A DNA stretch of 64,000 bases from Aldrovandia affinis. Taxonomy: Eukaryota > Chordata > Actinopteri > Notacanthiformes > Halosauridae. A model generated the notes under the pieces. That model searched no databases. It saw only the letters and a program-made list of their open reading frames with translations, and had not been told where the DNA came from. A program made the translations under genes and the position numbers. Each line of letters begins with the position of its first letter. Within the stretch, counting starts at the first letter, position 1. The stretch spans positions 480,547 through 544,546 of the forward strand of contig JAINUG010000004.1 of NCBI GenBank assembly GCA_029706075.1, written 5' to 3'. Positions 34,786 to 45,833 of the stretch are shown piece by piece.

Positions 34786-37700
34786 GGGGCGTGGGGTTGG
34801 CAGTGGTCCTCCAGGTCCCGCAGCGTCTCGCATATCGTCTCCGTGGCAACCCGGCAGTCCCGCCCGCTGCTGGAGCTGACCAATATGAGGCGGGGCTCCT
34901 TGATGCGCCGTGCCTTGGCGCCAATTGGCCGTCTGCCGTCCACCTTCACAGCCACGTTGACCACTGCGCCCCCGCGCTCGAATGCTATCGGGGGGGTGTC
35001 ACTCCACCCGCCTGAGGAGGGGCCACCAAGGACTTAGCTGTCAATCACCGACTTCAACTAATCATTGTGTTTCTCAATGGAGATCCAAGCCCTTTGATTG
35101 AGTCACACGGGTAATTGACAGCACACAGAAGTTTCACCCACTACAGGGTTCAAGCATTTTTCTGCTCTCACTATTTGTTCCACCGTTTGCCATTCACAAT
35201 AATTTTGTAGAATGATAAAAAAATATTTCTGCCAATATAATGATAATTACAAATGATACATGTCATTTTCCAAGATATCTTATTTGAAGAAAATGGACAA
35301 AAAGTGCATTTTTTCCTAGGTAAGAAATTGCAGCTTGCTGAAAAAATACAAAATCAAACACAGAGGCATGCATACTCTCAATAATTCATCAAATACACAG
35401 TAAGAGGGAATCACAAATGCAGACAAAAAAATATTTCAATGGCTAATATTTTTTTACAAGATTAAACCGTTTGTCTGTCAAACTAGAAACTACCTAAAAT
35501 AATCTTTGGCAATTGGCCGCCCTCTGGTGGTCTTAGGTGATATATCAGAATAACTGCGTGGGAGTGGAGAAGCCAACAGAGCTTTTAAATAATGGAAAAA
35601 ATGGGATAAAATGTTTTTAGTTTTTTTATATATAAAAATATAGCTGTCTTTACTTTTAAGACCCGGGGGGACGATCTCACCTGATAGGTCGAGTCTGGCA
35701 GGACACTCCACCTCCTGCCACTCCCCAATGGGTGGGATCTTCCCTTGGCCAATGGAGACGAAGCGCTGTGCTGACATCACAGCTTGGCGCAGCAGCACCT
35801 GTCCCGCCCCCTCGTAGTGCCTCGCAGCACGCACCAGCAGGTCTGGCCTGCAGGGGGCAGTCACACACAAACTCATGGGTCAGTCTTTTTTAAACCAATT
35901 TGACCAATTTTGTGGTTTGAAACCTATTTTAATCTAATCTCAACATTCTCTCTTTCTCCACATTTGGAATGCCCAGTATTCACTGGCCCATCTCATCGCT
36001 CCAACGTCAATTCGGCAGGGTGCAGACAAGCGCACGCTCTCCTCCAATGTGCGTACTGCCAGCCGCTGCTTCTTGTTGCTCCACTGTCCACGCAGCCAGA
36101 GGAGTGCACGTCATGCGTAGCTGGCACAGGCAGAACGCAGACACCTGACTGGCCAGAGGAGTCGCTGGTGTGTGATTAGGCAAGGCCAATCACGCCATCT
36201 AAAACCCTCCCTCCCTGGGCGAGGCTGTAGCCTATCATGCACTGCCTACATTTCAGACGCAGCCTACACTGGTGTGGTCGGAGTTGGAGGCCAGACCGCC
36301 GGGCCACACTGTACCAGTGCTGGGGCAGGATGAGCCCAACAGCCCCTTGTCCTGATTCTCCTGCTTCATGCTCTGTACATGTTCTGTACCCCTCTCCTGG
36401 TCTCCCCTCACCTGCTGCCCCAGTTCCGTCTCTGTTCCGCCAGTGCCTCGACCCCTCCAGGGAGGTCGCCCCCCTCCAGCAGGGCGAAGGCGGGTGCCCA
36501 CGAGGGATTCGCGGCCGGCCCGCTCCTCAGGCCCCCTTTCCCCTCCCCCGCCAGGCACCCGAGCACATCCGCTATGCAGGCAAGACAGCGGGCAGCTACG
36601 CCGAGGTCCTCCTGGCTTCCTGCCGCTACTGAGAAATGGAAAGAGAGAGAGAGAGAGAATGATGGAGGGAGAGAGGGAAAGAGAGGGAAAGACATTTTAT
36701 CTTCAATGCATCTGGTTGACGTGATAGCTGCCATTGTGTGGGCTTCACGCCGCTCTCATGTTCCCATGTTTGTGCGAATTGCAGACTTCGACTCACAAGT
36801 TGATCTGGTATAATGGCACTGCTGCCTTGCCAGCGTGAACACAGCAAGCTGGATTAGGCTGCCCTCCAGTGTATCTTGCATCATGAATTTCGCCGATGAG
36901 AATGATTGGACTGGGACTTCACTGATCACTAGCCCTCGCAACGATTCTCTAGAAATGCACTTCTGTAAGTCGCTTTGGTTAAAAGCATCTGTTAAATGAC
37001 TAAATTGACACAGTCTATCTAAACACCTGCTAGCAAAATCTGTGACCCCACCCCCCACCCTCCCTCTCGGAAGTGCCCCCTCCTCCTATTGAATCCAGAC
37101 CGTGTCAGTGCTGACTGTGGCCAGCAGCCCCACAGAGTGACACATAATTAGCGGTGAGCACGCAGTCTCCTGAATTGACAGCGGAGGTTGAAGCTTAAGG
37201 TTGTGGCTTAAGAGTACAATTGGGCGTTCCAAATTGGGAGACAAAGGGGAAAATGCATTCAAAAAATGTTTAAAAGTTATAAAAAGAGCCCCCCCCCTCC
37301 TCACCAGAGTCCAGCGTTTTCAGCAGTGCCTCCTGTTGGCCCCCCAGGACAGCGGCCCTGATGCTGGGCAGGAGGCTTCGGTCAGTCCGCCCCCTCAGCG
37401 TGTCCCCTGCCCTCCTCCGCGCCGCCCGGAAAAACAGCTCCTCCCTCCAGTGCAGCTCCCCCTGCTGGTCAGTGCAGGACAGCACCTCCCGCAGGGACAG
37501 CCTCCAGGCCGCCCGCCACAGTTCCGCCCCGCCAGCCCCGGCCCCGCCCCCAGCCACGCCCAGCAACCACTCCACCCCCTCCAGCCCCACCGCGCCCCCC
37601 CTGGGCTGAAACACCGGGAAAAGACGGGCGTCCAGGAGACAGGCGCGGGCGTCACCTTCGCCCCCCGCCCCCCACAGCTCCGCTGGTCTGGGACAGAGAG

Positions 37701-39667
37701 ATGGAGAGGACCATGAGCATGGACACACACTACTGCATATCTCAGTACACATCCCACAGGTCCTTATGCGCAAAGGGCATATCTCACCGTTTAGTAAAAA
37801 GGCATAGAATTAAAGAGTTCAACCTGACATCAAATAAAATACATCAATAATTGCCATTAGTGGGATAATACTCTTTCCACTGCTTTAAAAAAAAAGAAGA
37901 AATTTATACATTTATTTCGGATTTTTTCCCCGTTTTTCTCCAAATTTGGTTGCCAATTAAGCCCTCTATTTACTTCAATTCCCCACCCTCATGAGTCCAT
38001 CGCCCGTCCTTCCTGGTTGAGTGTTCCTGCCTCTTTCGAGACGGGAAATCTTCCACGGACTCCTTAACCTTCTCCTCGACGAACTCGTGCCGGCTCTCCC
38101 TCCCCCTTCCCCCGGAGGCAGACAGCCACATGCCGCCTCCGATCGGGCTGACGACCAGGGCCGGTCTGGTAGAGACGCGGGTTTTGATCCGCGTCCCTGA
38201 CGGGCAGCGCACACCACTCCGAAGCGTGGTGCGTTAGACCGCTGCGCCATCCGCCAGGCCCCTTTCCACTGGTTTTTGAAGCATTTTTAAAACGTACACA
38301 GATGTAAGAATGTAAGAACACTGTAAAGCCCCATATCTTGAAACTCTGCTCACTCTGCACATTGAACTCTTATACCTCTATCCTCACAAAATGTCAACAT
38401 TGTTTCTACAGTAACTGAGACATTAATTTCACTGTTTCTGGCATGGCATCTCCATGTTTTGGCTAGCAGCTAACTTAGCGCTTTAGACAGGGCCTCACTG
38501 TATTCCCGTGCGGCTGTAGAAGTCCGTCCACTTGTGATTCAGGAACGTGGCGGCTGGATCGTCAGGACCCACCTGTGGAGAAGGAGGGAGGGATGGAGGG
38601 ATGACAGTGAGGAGGTAAGGTAAATGAGTGACGACTGTAGTAAAGAGGTATAATGAGCCAGACTGGTTCCAGCTCTACAGTGGGAAAGGGCTATAATGAG
38701 CCAGACTGGTTCCAGCTCTACAGTGGGAAAGGGCTATAATGAGCCAGACTGGTTCCAGCTCTACAGTGGGAAAGGGCTACAATGAGCCAGACTGGTTCCA
38801 GCTCTACAGTGGGAAAGGGCTACAATGAGCCAGCCTGGTTCTAGCTCTACCTCCAGGTCGTCCTGTGCACCCAGCACTGTGAAGACTGTTAGTTTCAGCT
38901 CCCCCATCAGCACACGGTGTCCCTGGATGATGATGTCATTCAGCAGAGCCAGCTGAGGAGCACGGGTCAATGTGGACATCTCCAGCCCCGAAATCAAACA
39001 ACCGGACGGCACATGCACTGGGCCCTGTTGTGGGCAGGGGGGTCACAGGTCAGAGGGCAAAAGGTCAAGGGTCATCAGGTGATATACTGGAATCCAAACA
39101 AAAAAATATATGATGAATTCATATCTATACACAAACACTGTAACAATAATAGTAAGTATATCCAGGCAAACATATTAACACAGTGGTTCCCAAACTAGAT
39201 CCTGGGGACCCACTGTGTTTTTATTCCAACCACAATTGCAACCCCTGAATTGTAACTACCTGTTAATTCTTCCTAATTAGACACTTTTAATTTCTATTAA
39301 ACCATAATTTGCTCTCTTAAATCCATATTATGTCAGAAATAGCTATGCATGCCATGAACAATAAATGTCCCATATTCACACCCCAGGAGTATAAATCAGT
39401 CAGATCAACACATCACATCACAACACAGGTTTTCAACCTGAATTAATCAAGAGGCTGGCTGTAACAAACACCAGCATACACAGGGGGTCCCCAGGACCGC
39501 GTTAGAGAACCCCTGTATTACCACAGCAGCTGCAAAGTGAATAACGCGCGTGCAGTAGTGACCTTGAGGTGGCAGTGTTGGACAACCGCTCCAGAGGAAA
39601 CACTGACCTCCCCCACCAAAACACTGTTTATCACCCTACTGCCTGCACACACACCCTGTGCATTCTG

Positions 39668-39739
<72 letters not shown>

Positions 39740-40870
39740 TGATGTGAGAGTGATTGAAACTCAGCACTGCATTAGGAGTGAGTCAGCAGTATGGTGCTGA
39801 GGATTGCGGTGGCGGTGTTGATACTGACCTGCAGGTGTGACAGCGTCTCGATCTCACGCCCCGTTGTCGTCAGACGCCTGACGTGCTTGTACCCGGACAG
39901 AGTCATGTAGTCATAGCGACCATCTGGAACATAAACTGGACACACACACACACACACACACAGGGTTTGAGTAAGACTGTTGACCACGGCAGGGCATAAC
40001 ATGTGAACTGAATCAGAGGAAGAGTTTGTGGTACCCAGGGAGAGAGGGGTCCCCCGCAGTGCCCTCCACAGCAGTGCCCTGGCACTCCTCACTGCTGCCC
40101 CCTGTGTGCCGTGTGGAGAAGCGCATCCCTGCCTCTCCTCGCTGACGAAGCGTGTCTCACTCACGTCCAAACACAGACACAATAACACGTCCAGGAAAAG
40201 GGAGATCTGCGGGGCCAGGGAGGCGAGTCGGGGGAGAAAGACAGGAAGGACAGGAAGTGTGAGGGTGTTCACCACGAGACAAAGCGAAAGGTTGACCTCT
40301 GCCATGGCGGTATGTGAATAACGCTGTGAACATGTGTTTTGAAAGTTGCTGAGTCCAAAAAAGGGAAAAAGAAACAGACATAAAATGGGAAAGAGAGACA
40401 AACACAAAGACTGATAAACACAAAGACTGAAAGAGAGAGGGAAAGAAAGTGAGAGAGAGAAGAGATTGAGTGATGGGGGACAGACACACACCTGTAAGGG
40501 TGGAGCTCCAGAGTCCATTCCCAGGTAGGTGCAGCCATCAAGCGGGGGGGTGACGTGGGTCTGTAGCAGACGCTCGGACACCTCCCTGCAGAAAAACACC
40601 GGACCCGATACCTGCAGGAGGGCGACGCCCACAGCACTCCCACTCATCAGCCAATCACTGAGCGCTACAGCTCACAGCAGTCACACTCATCAGCCAATCA
40701 CTGAGCGCTACAGCTCACAGCAGTCACACTCATCAGCCAATCATTGAGCGCTACAGCTCACAGCACTCACACTCATCAGCCAATCACTGAGCACTACAGC
40801 TCACAGCAGTCACACTCATCAGCCAATCACTGAGCACTACAGCTCACAGCACTCACAATCAAGCATAGTA

Positions 40871-40969
<99 letters not shown>

Positions 40970-41550
40970 ATACAATTTCATTAAAAATTTAATGAATCCT
41001 GTCTTAGAAACGTCTGAGCAGAAGCGACGCGTGGACGCACCAGTGGGACCTTCCCATCAGGCCGTGCGGCTTGGCGGATCTTCTCCTCCGGTCCCCTGTA
41101 GATGATGTCGCATACTCTGTCCTGAGAGAAGAGGCATAACCTTCTAAGAAACTGCCGTTCAAAATAATAATAATATTCAGCACTCGGTACAAGTCAACAA
41201 GTCTGTACACCTGTTACACTTACACTGTTTAATTTCAATCTGTCACCGGTGTCCTTTCACAGCTGCTCTAAAAGCTACCGCCCAATTCTCTGTCAAACTG
41301 CATTTCCCAGCAGGCCACTCACCTGCTCATCAGTGACATACACTCCATGGCTGGTGGCATAGGACACATCCCCTGGCAGAGACAGCACTCTAACTCCAGA
41401 GAAGCCCTCCCAGGACATCACTGACAGAGGGAAAGAGACAGTGTCTCTGTGTGTAGATGGGCTGTCACAGTGCAGGACATCGGTGCATTTCTACTGTCAT
41501 AGTGTACAAGTAATGCCATTTCCTTTGTGCTAGAGCAGATACATTACACT

Positions 41551-41622
<72 letters not shown>

Positions 41623-43217
41623 TGTCTCACCAGGAGCGCTGGGTAAGGTCAGGATCATGTCTGTGCTGCACACCCAAACTCCAGGGGGGGAGCCAGAACA
41701 AACCTGCAGAAAGAAGGACCAGACACTGACATGTGAGTATATGTGTGTATGTGTGTGTATGTGTGTATTAGGAAGGGAGGGGGAAAGGGAAGTGCGGCAG
41801 TGTTGGCATAATGGTTAGGGAACTGGGCTTGTAACGCAAAGCTTGCAGGTTCGATCCCAGGTGGGGCACTACCGTTGTACCCTTGAGCAAGGTACTTAAC
41901 CTGGATTGCTTCAGTAAAATATCCAGCTGTATAAATGGATTGTATGTAAAGAAATGTGAACCTGTGTAAGTCGCTCTGGATAAGAGCGTCAGCTAAATGC
42001 CTGTAATGTAATGGGAAGGAGGCAGAGAGGGGAAAGGTGGAGGGAGGGAGAGTAATGGGTGAGTGTGAGATTGAGGGGTGGGATGTGAGCAGTGGGGGAG
42101 AGGAGGTAACGGTTGAGGTAAGGAGGGAGAGATGTGCCTTGTGTGTGAGGCAGTCCAGGAGCAGGTCCAAGCAGCACATAGGCCTCTCCACCAGCCCTGG
42201 AGGCTCCTGCACAGGCAGCCAGCAGAACGCCCTGCCACAGCTGTCCCATGGGAAGTCCCTACCCTGGAGAGGGGGGAGGAAGAGGGAGAGAGGGAGGGGG
42301 AGGGGGAAGAGAGAGAGAGGGAGGGGCGGGGGGGAAGAGGGAGAGAGGGAGGGGCGGGGGGGAAGAGGGAGAGAGGGAGGCAAGCAAGCAGAGGAAAGTA
42401 AGTCTTGAACATCCTCATTAACATGGTACCTTCAAACCATTCTCTCTGTTACCATCTGTCCCTCCTCACCTCAACCGTTACCTCCTCTCCCTCTCTCCGC
42501 TTCCCACCCCCACTGCTCCCATCCACCCCTCAATCTCACACTCTCCCATTGCTCTCCCTCACCGTGTGGAGGATGAGTATATAGGCGTCCTCCAGTGCAT
42601 CGGCGGTCACCACCTGAGAGGAGACACAGCACAGCGTCAGGCGTCTCGAACCCTTGGCCGGCGGTCACGGCAGAAACGTCATTTCGGCACTCACCGTGTA
42701 CCCCGCCCTGGCGCTGAGGTGTTCTGCTGCCACCAGCAGGGCGTTGAGTGTAGCACCCCCACTGCCCAGCCGCTCCTGAGGGTCAGCTACGGTGAGCAAC
42801 AGCGCCCCCTGTGGTAGACATCCACACTGCTGCCGTACCTCCAGTTCTGAGAGACAGGCCCCCAAAGGGTCAGTGTGAGAACAACACACGTGCGCTTGTC
42901 GACACTGTGGAAATAGGCTGCCTTTGATAAAACTGTAAGCCAGCTGTGATAGTTTGCTCAAAAACTGTGTTTTGGTTTAGTCAGTTCATAGAGGAAATAT
43001 GGCTACATTATTAGATATGTGACTGTTTCTCAGGTCTTTGAAAGGTGTACACACTATCCACACTATTATACACTGTTCAACAATGTATTTCAGTCAGATT
43101 ATGAATCACATCATTTTAGTTAGGTGGTTTCTTACCTCTTTGAAAGGCGTACACGCTATCCTTGTGCTGACAAGTCAGGACGATCACTGTCCAATCGAGC
43201 GCCCCCTGGCAAGCCAT
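29538..43217 (-). CDS. fcsk: L-fucose kinase (fucokinase)
   Basis: FCSK phosphorylates L-fucose to fucose-1-phosphate in the cytosolic GDP-fucose salvage pathway. 23 coding exons: 43217-43136, 42846-42695, 42613-42563, 42263-42138, 41703-41631, 41420-41323, 41121-41041, 40611-40492, 40206-40035, 39935-39829, 39664-39563, 39024-38851, 38572-38499, 37687-37305, 36628-36412, 35847-35681, 35011-34784, 34678-34536, 33810-33691, 30925-30738, 30468-30369, 30045-29822, 29642-29538 (TAA). About 1095 residues; human 1084 as I recall. The N-terminal half is the fucokinase/pyrophosphorylase-like domain ([58 protein letters not shown]). The C-terminal half is a GHMP kinase: [17 protein letters not shown], the PHGSGLGTSS loop (exons 18/19), QDQVGGL and [14 protein letters not shown]. 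Exon 18 lacks one base, and intron 4 has a GC donor. Confidence 0.95.
30079..30300 (+). repeat. Purine (GGGA/GAGA)-rich low-complexity tract
   Basis: About 220 bases of near-pure purine built from GAGGGAGGGA and GGGAAAGAGAGG units, within FCSK intron 21, between exons 21 and 22. The 283-339 aa frames on both strands over 29538-30567 mix this tract with antisense or intron sequence and are not genes. Confidence 0.9.
31446..32930 (+). mobile_element. 5'-truncated L1-like LINE, ORF2 C-terminal end
   Basis: A plus-strand frame from about 31449 reads through [16 protein letters not shown] and [14 protein letters not shown] to the cysteine/histidine cluster [19 protein letters not shown], typical of the L1 ORF2 C-terminus. 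A frameshift near 32090 interrupts it; the other frame continues ([29 protein letters not shown]) to a stop near 32371. A 3' tail follows to the A-run at 32906-32920. It lies antisense in the large FCSK intron between exons 19 and 20. Confidence 0.8.
33140..33470 (+). mobile_element. Repeated SINE, copy A
   Basis: A roughly 330-base unit in FCSK intron 19 with a 3' end reading CAATTGGCCACCAAATTGGG then GGAAAA. The same end, with differences, occurs at 1088-1150 (minus), 35955 (minus), 37203-37265 (plus) and 37930 (minus). Recurrence in both orientations supports a SINE. I cannot name the family. Confidence 0.6.
34045..34330 (+). mobile_element. tRNA-derived SINE with LINE-like tail
   Basis: The head has a tRNA-like A box (TTTAGCTCAGTGGGTAA) and B box (GGTTTGAAACTCC). 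The end is GTGCTTTGGGATCCTGGAAG then GCACTATATATAAAGGC, the kind of tail shared with L2-type LINEs. Lies in the FCSK intron between exons 18 and 19. It is not a functional tRNA: the cloverleaf does not close. Confidence 0.7.
34738..34783 (-). repeat. (GT)n microsatellite at the FCSK exon 17 splice donor
   Basis: On the minus strand, exon 17 ends CCCCAG at 34784 and the intron starts GTGTGTGTGT directly. The splice donor is therefore the first unit of the dinucleotide repeat and lacks the usual GTAAG/GTGAG context. Confidence 0.85.
35955..36310 (-). mobile_element. Repeated SINE, copy B
   Basis: Fullest match to the element at 25420-25625 (shared GTAGCTGGCACAGGCAGAAC and GACTGGCCAGAGGAGTCGCT). 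The minus-strand end is GGCATTCCAAATGTGGAGAA. Lies in the FCSK intron between exons 15 and 16. The 89- and 131-aa plus-strand frames here are accidental. Confidence 0.65.
36940..37010 (+). mobile_element. Fish SINE/LINE 3' tail
   Basis: Contains TGTAAGTCGCTTTGGTTAAA and AGCATCTGTTAAATGAC, a diverged copy of the tail seen at 15445, 16470, 19200 and 41966. It lies in the FCSK intron between exons 14 and 15. Confidence 0.6.
37915..38262 (-). mobile_element. Repeated tRNA-derived SINE, copy C
   Basis: On the minus strand the head reads GGCGCAGCGGTCTAACGC (A-box region) and CGGATCAAAACCCGC (B-box region), followed by a body and a tail with AATTGGCAACCAAATTTGGA and a poly-A/G end. This is the clearest tRNA-like head in the family that also includes 33140-33470. 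It lies in the FCSK intron between exons 13 and 14. Confidence 0.7.
38636..38850 (-). repeat. 43-bp minisatellite starting at the FCSK exon 12 donor
   Basis: Starting at the donor of exon 12 (GT at 38850-38849) the intron is made of four full and one partial 43-bp units, each beginning GTAGAGCTGGAACCAG (first unit GTAGAGCTAGAACCAG) and ending TTTCCCACT. Every unit carries a copy of the donor's intronic side. Confidence 0.9.
39181..39515. mobile_element. hAT-type MITE with 8-bp target duplication
   Basis: The left end CAGTGGTTCCCAAACTAGAT and the right end (inverted) CAGGGGTTCTCTAACGCGGT are each followed by CCTGGGGACCC. Flanks are TATTAACA (39173-39180) and TATTACCA (39516-39523), an 8-base direct duplication with one mismatch. 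At 335 bp there is no coding capacity. It lies in the FCSK intron between exons 11 and 12. Confidence 0.85.
39668..39740 (+). repeat. (GA)n microsatellite next to FCSK exon 11 acceptor
   Basis: About 30 GA units. On the coding (minus) strand it is (CT)n ending in TTTCCCCAG at the exon 11 acceptor, so the microsatellite supplies the polypyrimidine tract. Confidence 0.9.
40636..40855. repeat. 43-bp minisatellite upstream of FCSK exon 8
   Basis: Five units of 43 bases with the core CACTCATCAGCCAATCACTG and GCTACAGCTCACAGCA. It starts about 25 bases upstream (coding sense) of the exon 8 acceptor. Unit length equals that of the array at 38636 but the sequence is unrelated. Confidence 0.9.
40869..40972 (+). 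repeat. (AAAT)n microsatellite
   Basis: About 25 perfect AAAT (TAAA) units in the FCSK intron between exons 7 and 8, directly after the 43-bp minisatellite. Confidence 0.95.
41551..41618 (+). repeat. (GT)n microsatellite
   Basis: About 33 perfect GT units in FCSK intron 5, close to the exon 5 donor at 41630-41629. Confidence 0.95.
41797..42012 (+). mobile_element. Full-length V-SINE
   Basis: A complete tRNA-derived SINE: A box in TGGCATAATGGTTAGGGAAC, B box GGTTCGATCCC, V-SINE central domain with ACCCTTGAGCAAGGTACTTA, and the tail AAGTCGCTCTGGATAAGAGC then GTCAGCTAAATGCC with ATGTAATG. Located in FCSK intron 4 and antisense to the gene. Best-preserved SINE in the window. Confidence 0.9.
42136..42138 (-). 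other. fcsk: Non-canonical GC splice donor, FCSK intron 4
   Basis: Exon 4 ends ...ACA CAC AAG at 42138 and the intron begins GC (42137-42136). No GT donor nearby keeps both frame and alignment. Joining here to exon 5 at 41703 gives [20 protein letters not shown], the same length as the human segment I recall. AAG before GC is typical of GC-AG introns. Confidence 0.8.
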
Positions 43218-45645
43218 GTTGGTACATGTACCGACTGCCAGACAATTCGAGAGCGCACGTACAGGCACTCAGCTCCAACATCAAACGAAACGACCACTCA
43301 CTCACAAGAGGGCAAGGTCTAGGAAAAGAGATCTAAAATACACCCAAGTGCAAGATAAACCCAGGGAAATATGTACCGACAGCTACAAATGGTCACGTAA
43401 ACTAACTAAATGTGCACGTAAAATGTAGCGTGCTAGCTAGCTGGCTAAGTAATTGAGAACAATGCAGTCAGCTGTCAAAAACAAAACGTAAACATTGTTA
43501 AATTCAGGGTATGGATAACATACGACCATACCGTTTTTTTCTACGGGCTTAAACTGTACAGACTGCAAATTAATGTTAAAAATACTTTGCGTGTATTCCT
43601 CACTTTACCCTTGAACCTTTGTGGACTCCATCCACTTCCGGACTGCAATCGTTGATGCGCCACAACAACGTAGGAATTATGGGTATTGTATTTTCAACAA
43701 GGAGAGCTAACGTTTTCAGACTACAAAACCTGGGTTTAATACTATCATCGGATAAAGGTTTCTTAAAACGGTCTAATGCCAGCACATTCAATTCGAAAAC
43801 AAATTAATCATGTACAGTACAGAATCATGTGCATATTGTAAAAGTGTGTATAACTACGGCTTTGTAATTAAAACCAGCACATTGAATAATCCCGTAATTG
43901 GAATTATAAACATGATCCTTTTACAGTGTAGGCCTCCATTTCCAACAGTGTTGTGAAACTGATGGGTCCAGATCAAAATGACCAGAATAGCCCACTATAT
44001 TGTAAACAGTAGAATAACGTAAATATGGCATACCGCAACCTTTAGTAAAAAGACAAGACACATTTGTTTTAACTGATTAATCATTTGATTTTATTGAAAA
44101 CATTATAAAATAGCATGTTTTTAATGTTGGGTTTTCAATTATTTTTCCTTCCTTAAGTGATCACGTTTAGTCAAACAGTAGAAATTGTTTTTCTCCCATA
44201 TAAGACAGCAGTGGACAGAACTAGACCGGGAGAAGCCGTCGACAGATGCGAGATTTGGCGTCGTCACGCGGAGAACGGCGAGGAGTCACGGACATCAAAC
44301 ACCACGCGGAGCGGCTACGCTCGCGCTCTCTGCATGCAAAGAGAGGCCGATTCCGCCTCGTTTTTCACACGGGCTAAATCGGGGTTCTGCTTGACAGTTT
44401 TTTGTTAACCTCTCACAGACTTCACCACAGTGTACAGGTACTTACAACAGCGTTTTTTTAGTTCGTTCAGTTTAACATAATTAGTGTTTTTGAGGAGCCA
44501 GTCTACGCTTCCCAAGAAGGGGGCCAAGCGCGAGTTTCTTTTCCTTCCCTCGCATGCACTTTGGTCATGAGACAGCACTTTTTAAAACGTACACATTTGG
44601 ACTAAAGACCACATCTGCTCTTATTTGCTCTGAATGTGGTCAATTGGACATTGCAAATCCACGGGGAGGTCTTTGCGGAGCAGGTAAAAAAAATAAAATC
44701 CTACCCATCATTGTGAGTCAGATATTCAATAAGAAACAGCCCCCTTCTTTGAACATTTAGACTGGATGGTGTACATTCACAGTAAGATAATGGCATCAGG
44801 CATTTTGGATTATTTGAACAATGCACCTATACCCGTTGAATACCCAATAGGACAGTGATCAACATTGTCGTTTTGTGCACAACTACATCTGCTACAGCAG
44901 ATAACACACAATCAAAACAAAAGAAAGCACAGTCATACAAAGTATCCTACTGTTGCTATAGTCCAGGTATTCTACACTGAGCACGTGCAGTGCAATTAAG
45001 CCCTCAACTGCTGAAGTTTTGAGATTGAAAGACCTCATCTTGAAACACAACGGGGCTATTCCGTAGATCCTTACACTAGGGGGGTTGTCTCGTCTTTGTG
45101 TCCACCAGGGAAAAAATAAAATAAAAATAAAAATTGGTGTGCAAAGTTGGGGTACCTTCATACAGTTTGGTGGGGAATGTTTGGTGGCACCTGATTGGTT
45201 CTCACCCTCATTTTGGCAGGTCAGACCATTAAAAAAAGTAACCAAAACAAAACAAACAAAAACATTTGGCCAGATTCATTCGGAGTTACTCCTGTTGAAA
45301 CTGTAAATTCACCAGCATCTCTCTCTCTGTCATGGCTCAGACGCTACACAAGCGTCGCTCTCTCTCTGTAGGCGTGGAGGATTCAGTCGGTTTGCGCCCG
45401 TACGAACCCCCCCCCCCCAGGGTTCAATGACACACTTCTCTTATCACCCCGTAGAGAGGGCCCCATTTGTCCTTGGGATTATTTGGCATGAGCATTAAAC
45501 ATTCCCTTACGGCAGTTAATCCTGTGTCACCACCGGCTGCCATGCTTGACCCCCCCTTCCACAAAGTAACTGGACTCTCTCTCACCATGACCCTCGCCTT
45601 CAGGGTCAACTTGGATTTACAAGCCTGATTGTCCTCTGTTTTGTG

Positions 45646-45684
<39 letters not shown>

Positions 45685-45833
45685 GCGAGAACACACAGAA
45701 CACAGCTACTCCAGTCTCCCTACATCACTACTAATGTACATCTGTCTCAGATATACTCCAAAATGTGTATATTACAAAAAAATATACAAATCTAAACAAC
45801 ATACAAAATAACCATACAAAATAATACAACCTG
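43218..45833. other. FCSK upstream / PTDSS2 downstream intergenic region
   Basis: FCSK and PTDSS2 are in tandem on the minus strand. Just upstream of the FCSK ATG the sequence is rich in GCTAGC/TTAGC words (43425-43450). A CpG-rich patch at 44220-44400 could be a promoter or a non-coding exon; no conserved protein is recognised in it. A (GT)n of about 15 units lies at 45650-45680. No other gene seen. Confidence 0.45.

Noticed and set aside
38160..38262. tRNA gene
   Set aside because: The tRNA-like A and B boxes are the head of a SINE that recurs in the window; the same holds for 8510-8598, 34045-34120 and 41800-41870.
44157..44408. 83-aa plus-strand frame in the CpG-rich patch
   Set aside because: No recognisable homology; better explained by base composition.
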